Source of the DNA: Antedon bifida
Taxonomy: Eukaryota; Echinodermata; Crinoidea; Comatulida; Antedonidae
Direction: 5' to 3'
NCBI GenBank assembly: GCA_963402885.1
Contig: OY727097.1
Location: forward strand, 30,125,401 to 30,189,400
DNA length: 64,000 nt
The notes beneath the pieces are model-generated. The model was not told where the DNA came from. It ran no database searches and worked only from the letters and a program-made list of their open reading frames with translations. This document shows, piece after piece, positions 63,766 through 64,000 of this stretch (the first letter of the stretch is position 1; every line of letters starts with the position of its first letter). The position numbers and the translations under genes are program-made.

Positions 63766-63935
63766 AGTTATATAAGATAGTCGACTTAGGCCTACTTATT
63801 GCTCTAAAGGTATGAAAAGAAATTGAAAAACAGTGGTAAATAGGAAGACAGTAAGGTCGGCCACGTGAAGTGACCAGGACCTCACTCAGTCATGTACTCT
63901 ACGAGTTCGTTCACTTATCATTGAAGGTCTCAGCG

Positions 63936-64000
63936 ATGGCGAACACAGCTGTACTGAGAAGGCCAAACCGTTCAGACGTTTTTCAGTTAATTTTTTTCGG
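63936..64000 (+). CDS. Possible start of a plus-strand gene, cut by the window edge
   Basis: ATG at 63936 in good context (CAGCG-ATG-GCG) opens a frame running to the window end: MANTAVLRRPNRSDVFQ and on. The local GC content is higher than its surroundings, and GTCGGCCACGTGAAG upstream contains an E-box CACGTG. The peptide is not recognised and only 21 codons are visible. It may be a new divergent gene, or chance within the POMP 5' region. Confidence 0.3.
   Translation, partial: MANTAVLRRPNRSDVFQLIFF

Noticed and set aside
62050-63930. POMP N-terminal exon within the window
   Set aside because: No phase-compatible exon with POMP-like sequence was recognised on the minus strand. The open bit near 63210-63245 (HGRPHAFWY) lacks similarity.

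Overview
This is a eukaryotic (animal) genomic window. It is AT-rich and intron-bearing, and most of it is transposon remnants, satellites and minisatellites. Two conserved metazoan genes can be read at the right end, both on the minus strand: a CHIC-family gene (cysteine-rich hydrophobic domain protein, CHIC1/CHIC2 type) with all five coding exons between 53.35 and 59.69 kb, and POMP (proteasome maturation protein) with its last four coding exons between 61.05 and 62.05 kb. The abundant 'taggcctac' words and the mix of short terminal-inverted-repeat elements and CR1-like LINEs suggest a marine invertebrate, perhaps an echinoderm. That placement is an impression, not a demonstration. There is no sign of bacterial organisation: no operons, no ribosome-binding sites, no CRISPR.

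Layout. 1-6.3 kb: non-coding DNA with two palindromic MITE copies, one other MITE and a roughly 210-bp tandem duplication. 6.3-10.4 kb: a satellite-like array of about 18 units of ~195 bp in which two different palindromes alternate, preceded by a short array of a related ~185-bp variant. 10.4-25.5 kb: no recognised gene; AT-rich DNA with an (AAT)n tract, a possible TATA promoter with a 5' non-coding exon at 11.65-11.78 kb, several minisatellites, local duplications and a ~630-bp TTAA-flanked inverted-repeat element. 25.6-27.0 kb: a 5'-truncated LINE with an open reverse-transcriptase frame (minus strand). 27-53 kb: more MITEs, a decayed LINE tail, tRNA-derived SINE fragments, a 162-bp foldback, minisatellites and otherwise featureless AT-rich DNA. 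53-64 kb: the POMP-CHIC gene pair, peppered with MITEs in introns, in the interval just upstream of CHIC and directly behind the POMP stop codon. A possible plus-strand coding start lies in the last 65 bp.

The two genes lie head to tail, POMP upstream, with about 1.36 kb between the POMP stop and the CHIC start. Nothing in the sequence links their functions: POMP is a 20S proteasome assembly chaperone and CHIC is a palmitoylated-type membrane and vesicle protein. The most distinctive features are the alternating-palindrome satellite, the 14-copy palindromic MITE family whose best-preserved copies are flanked by TTA, and the degree to which these elements have colonised the CHIC/POMP locus.
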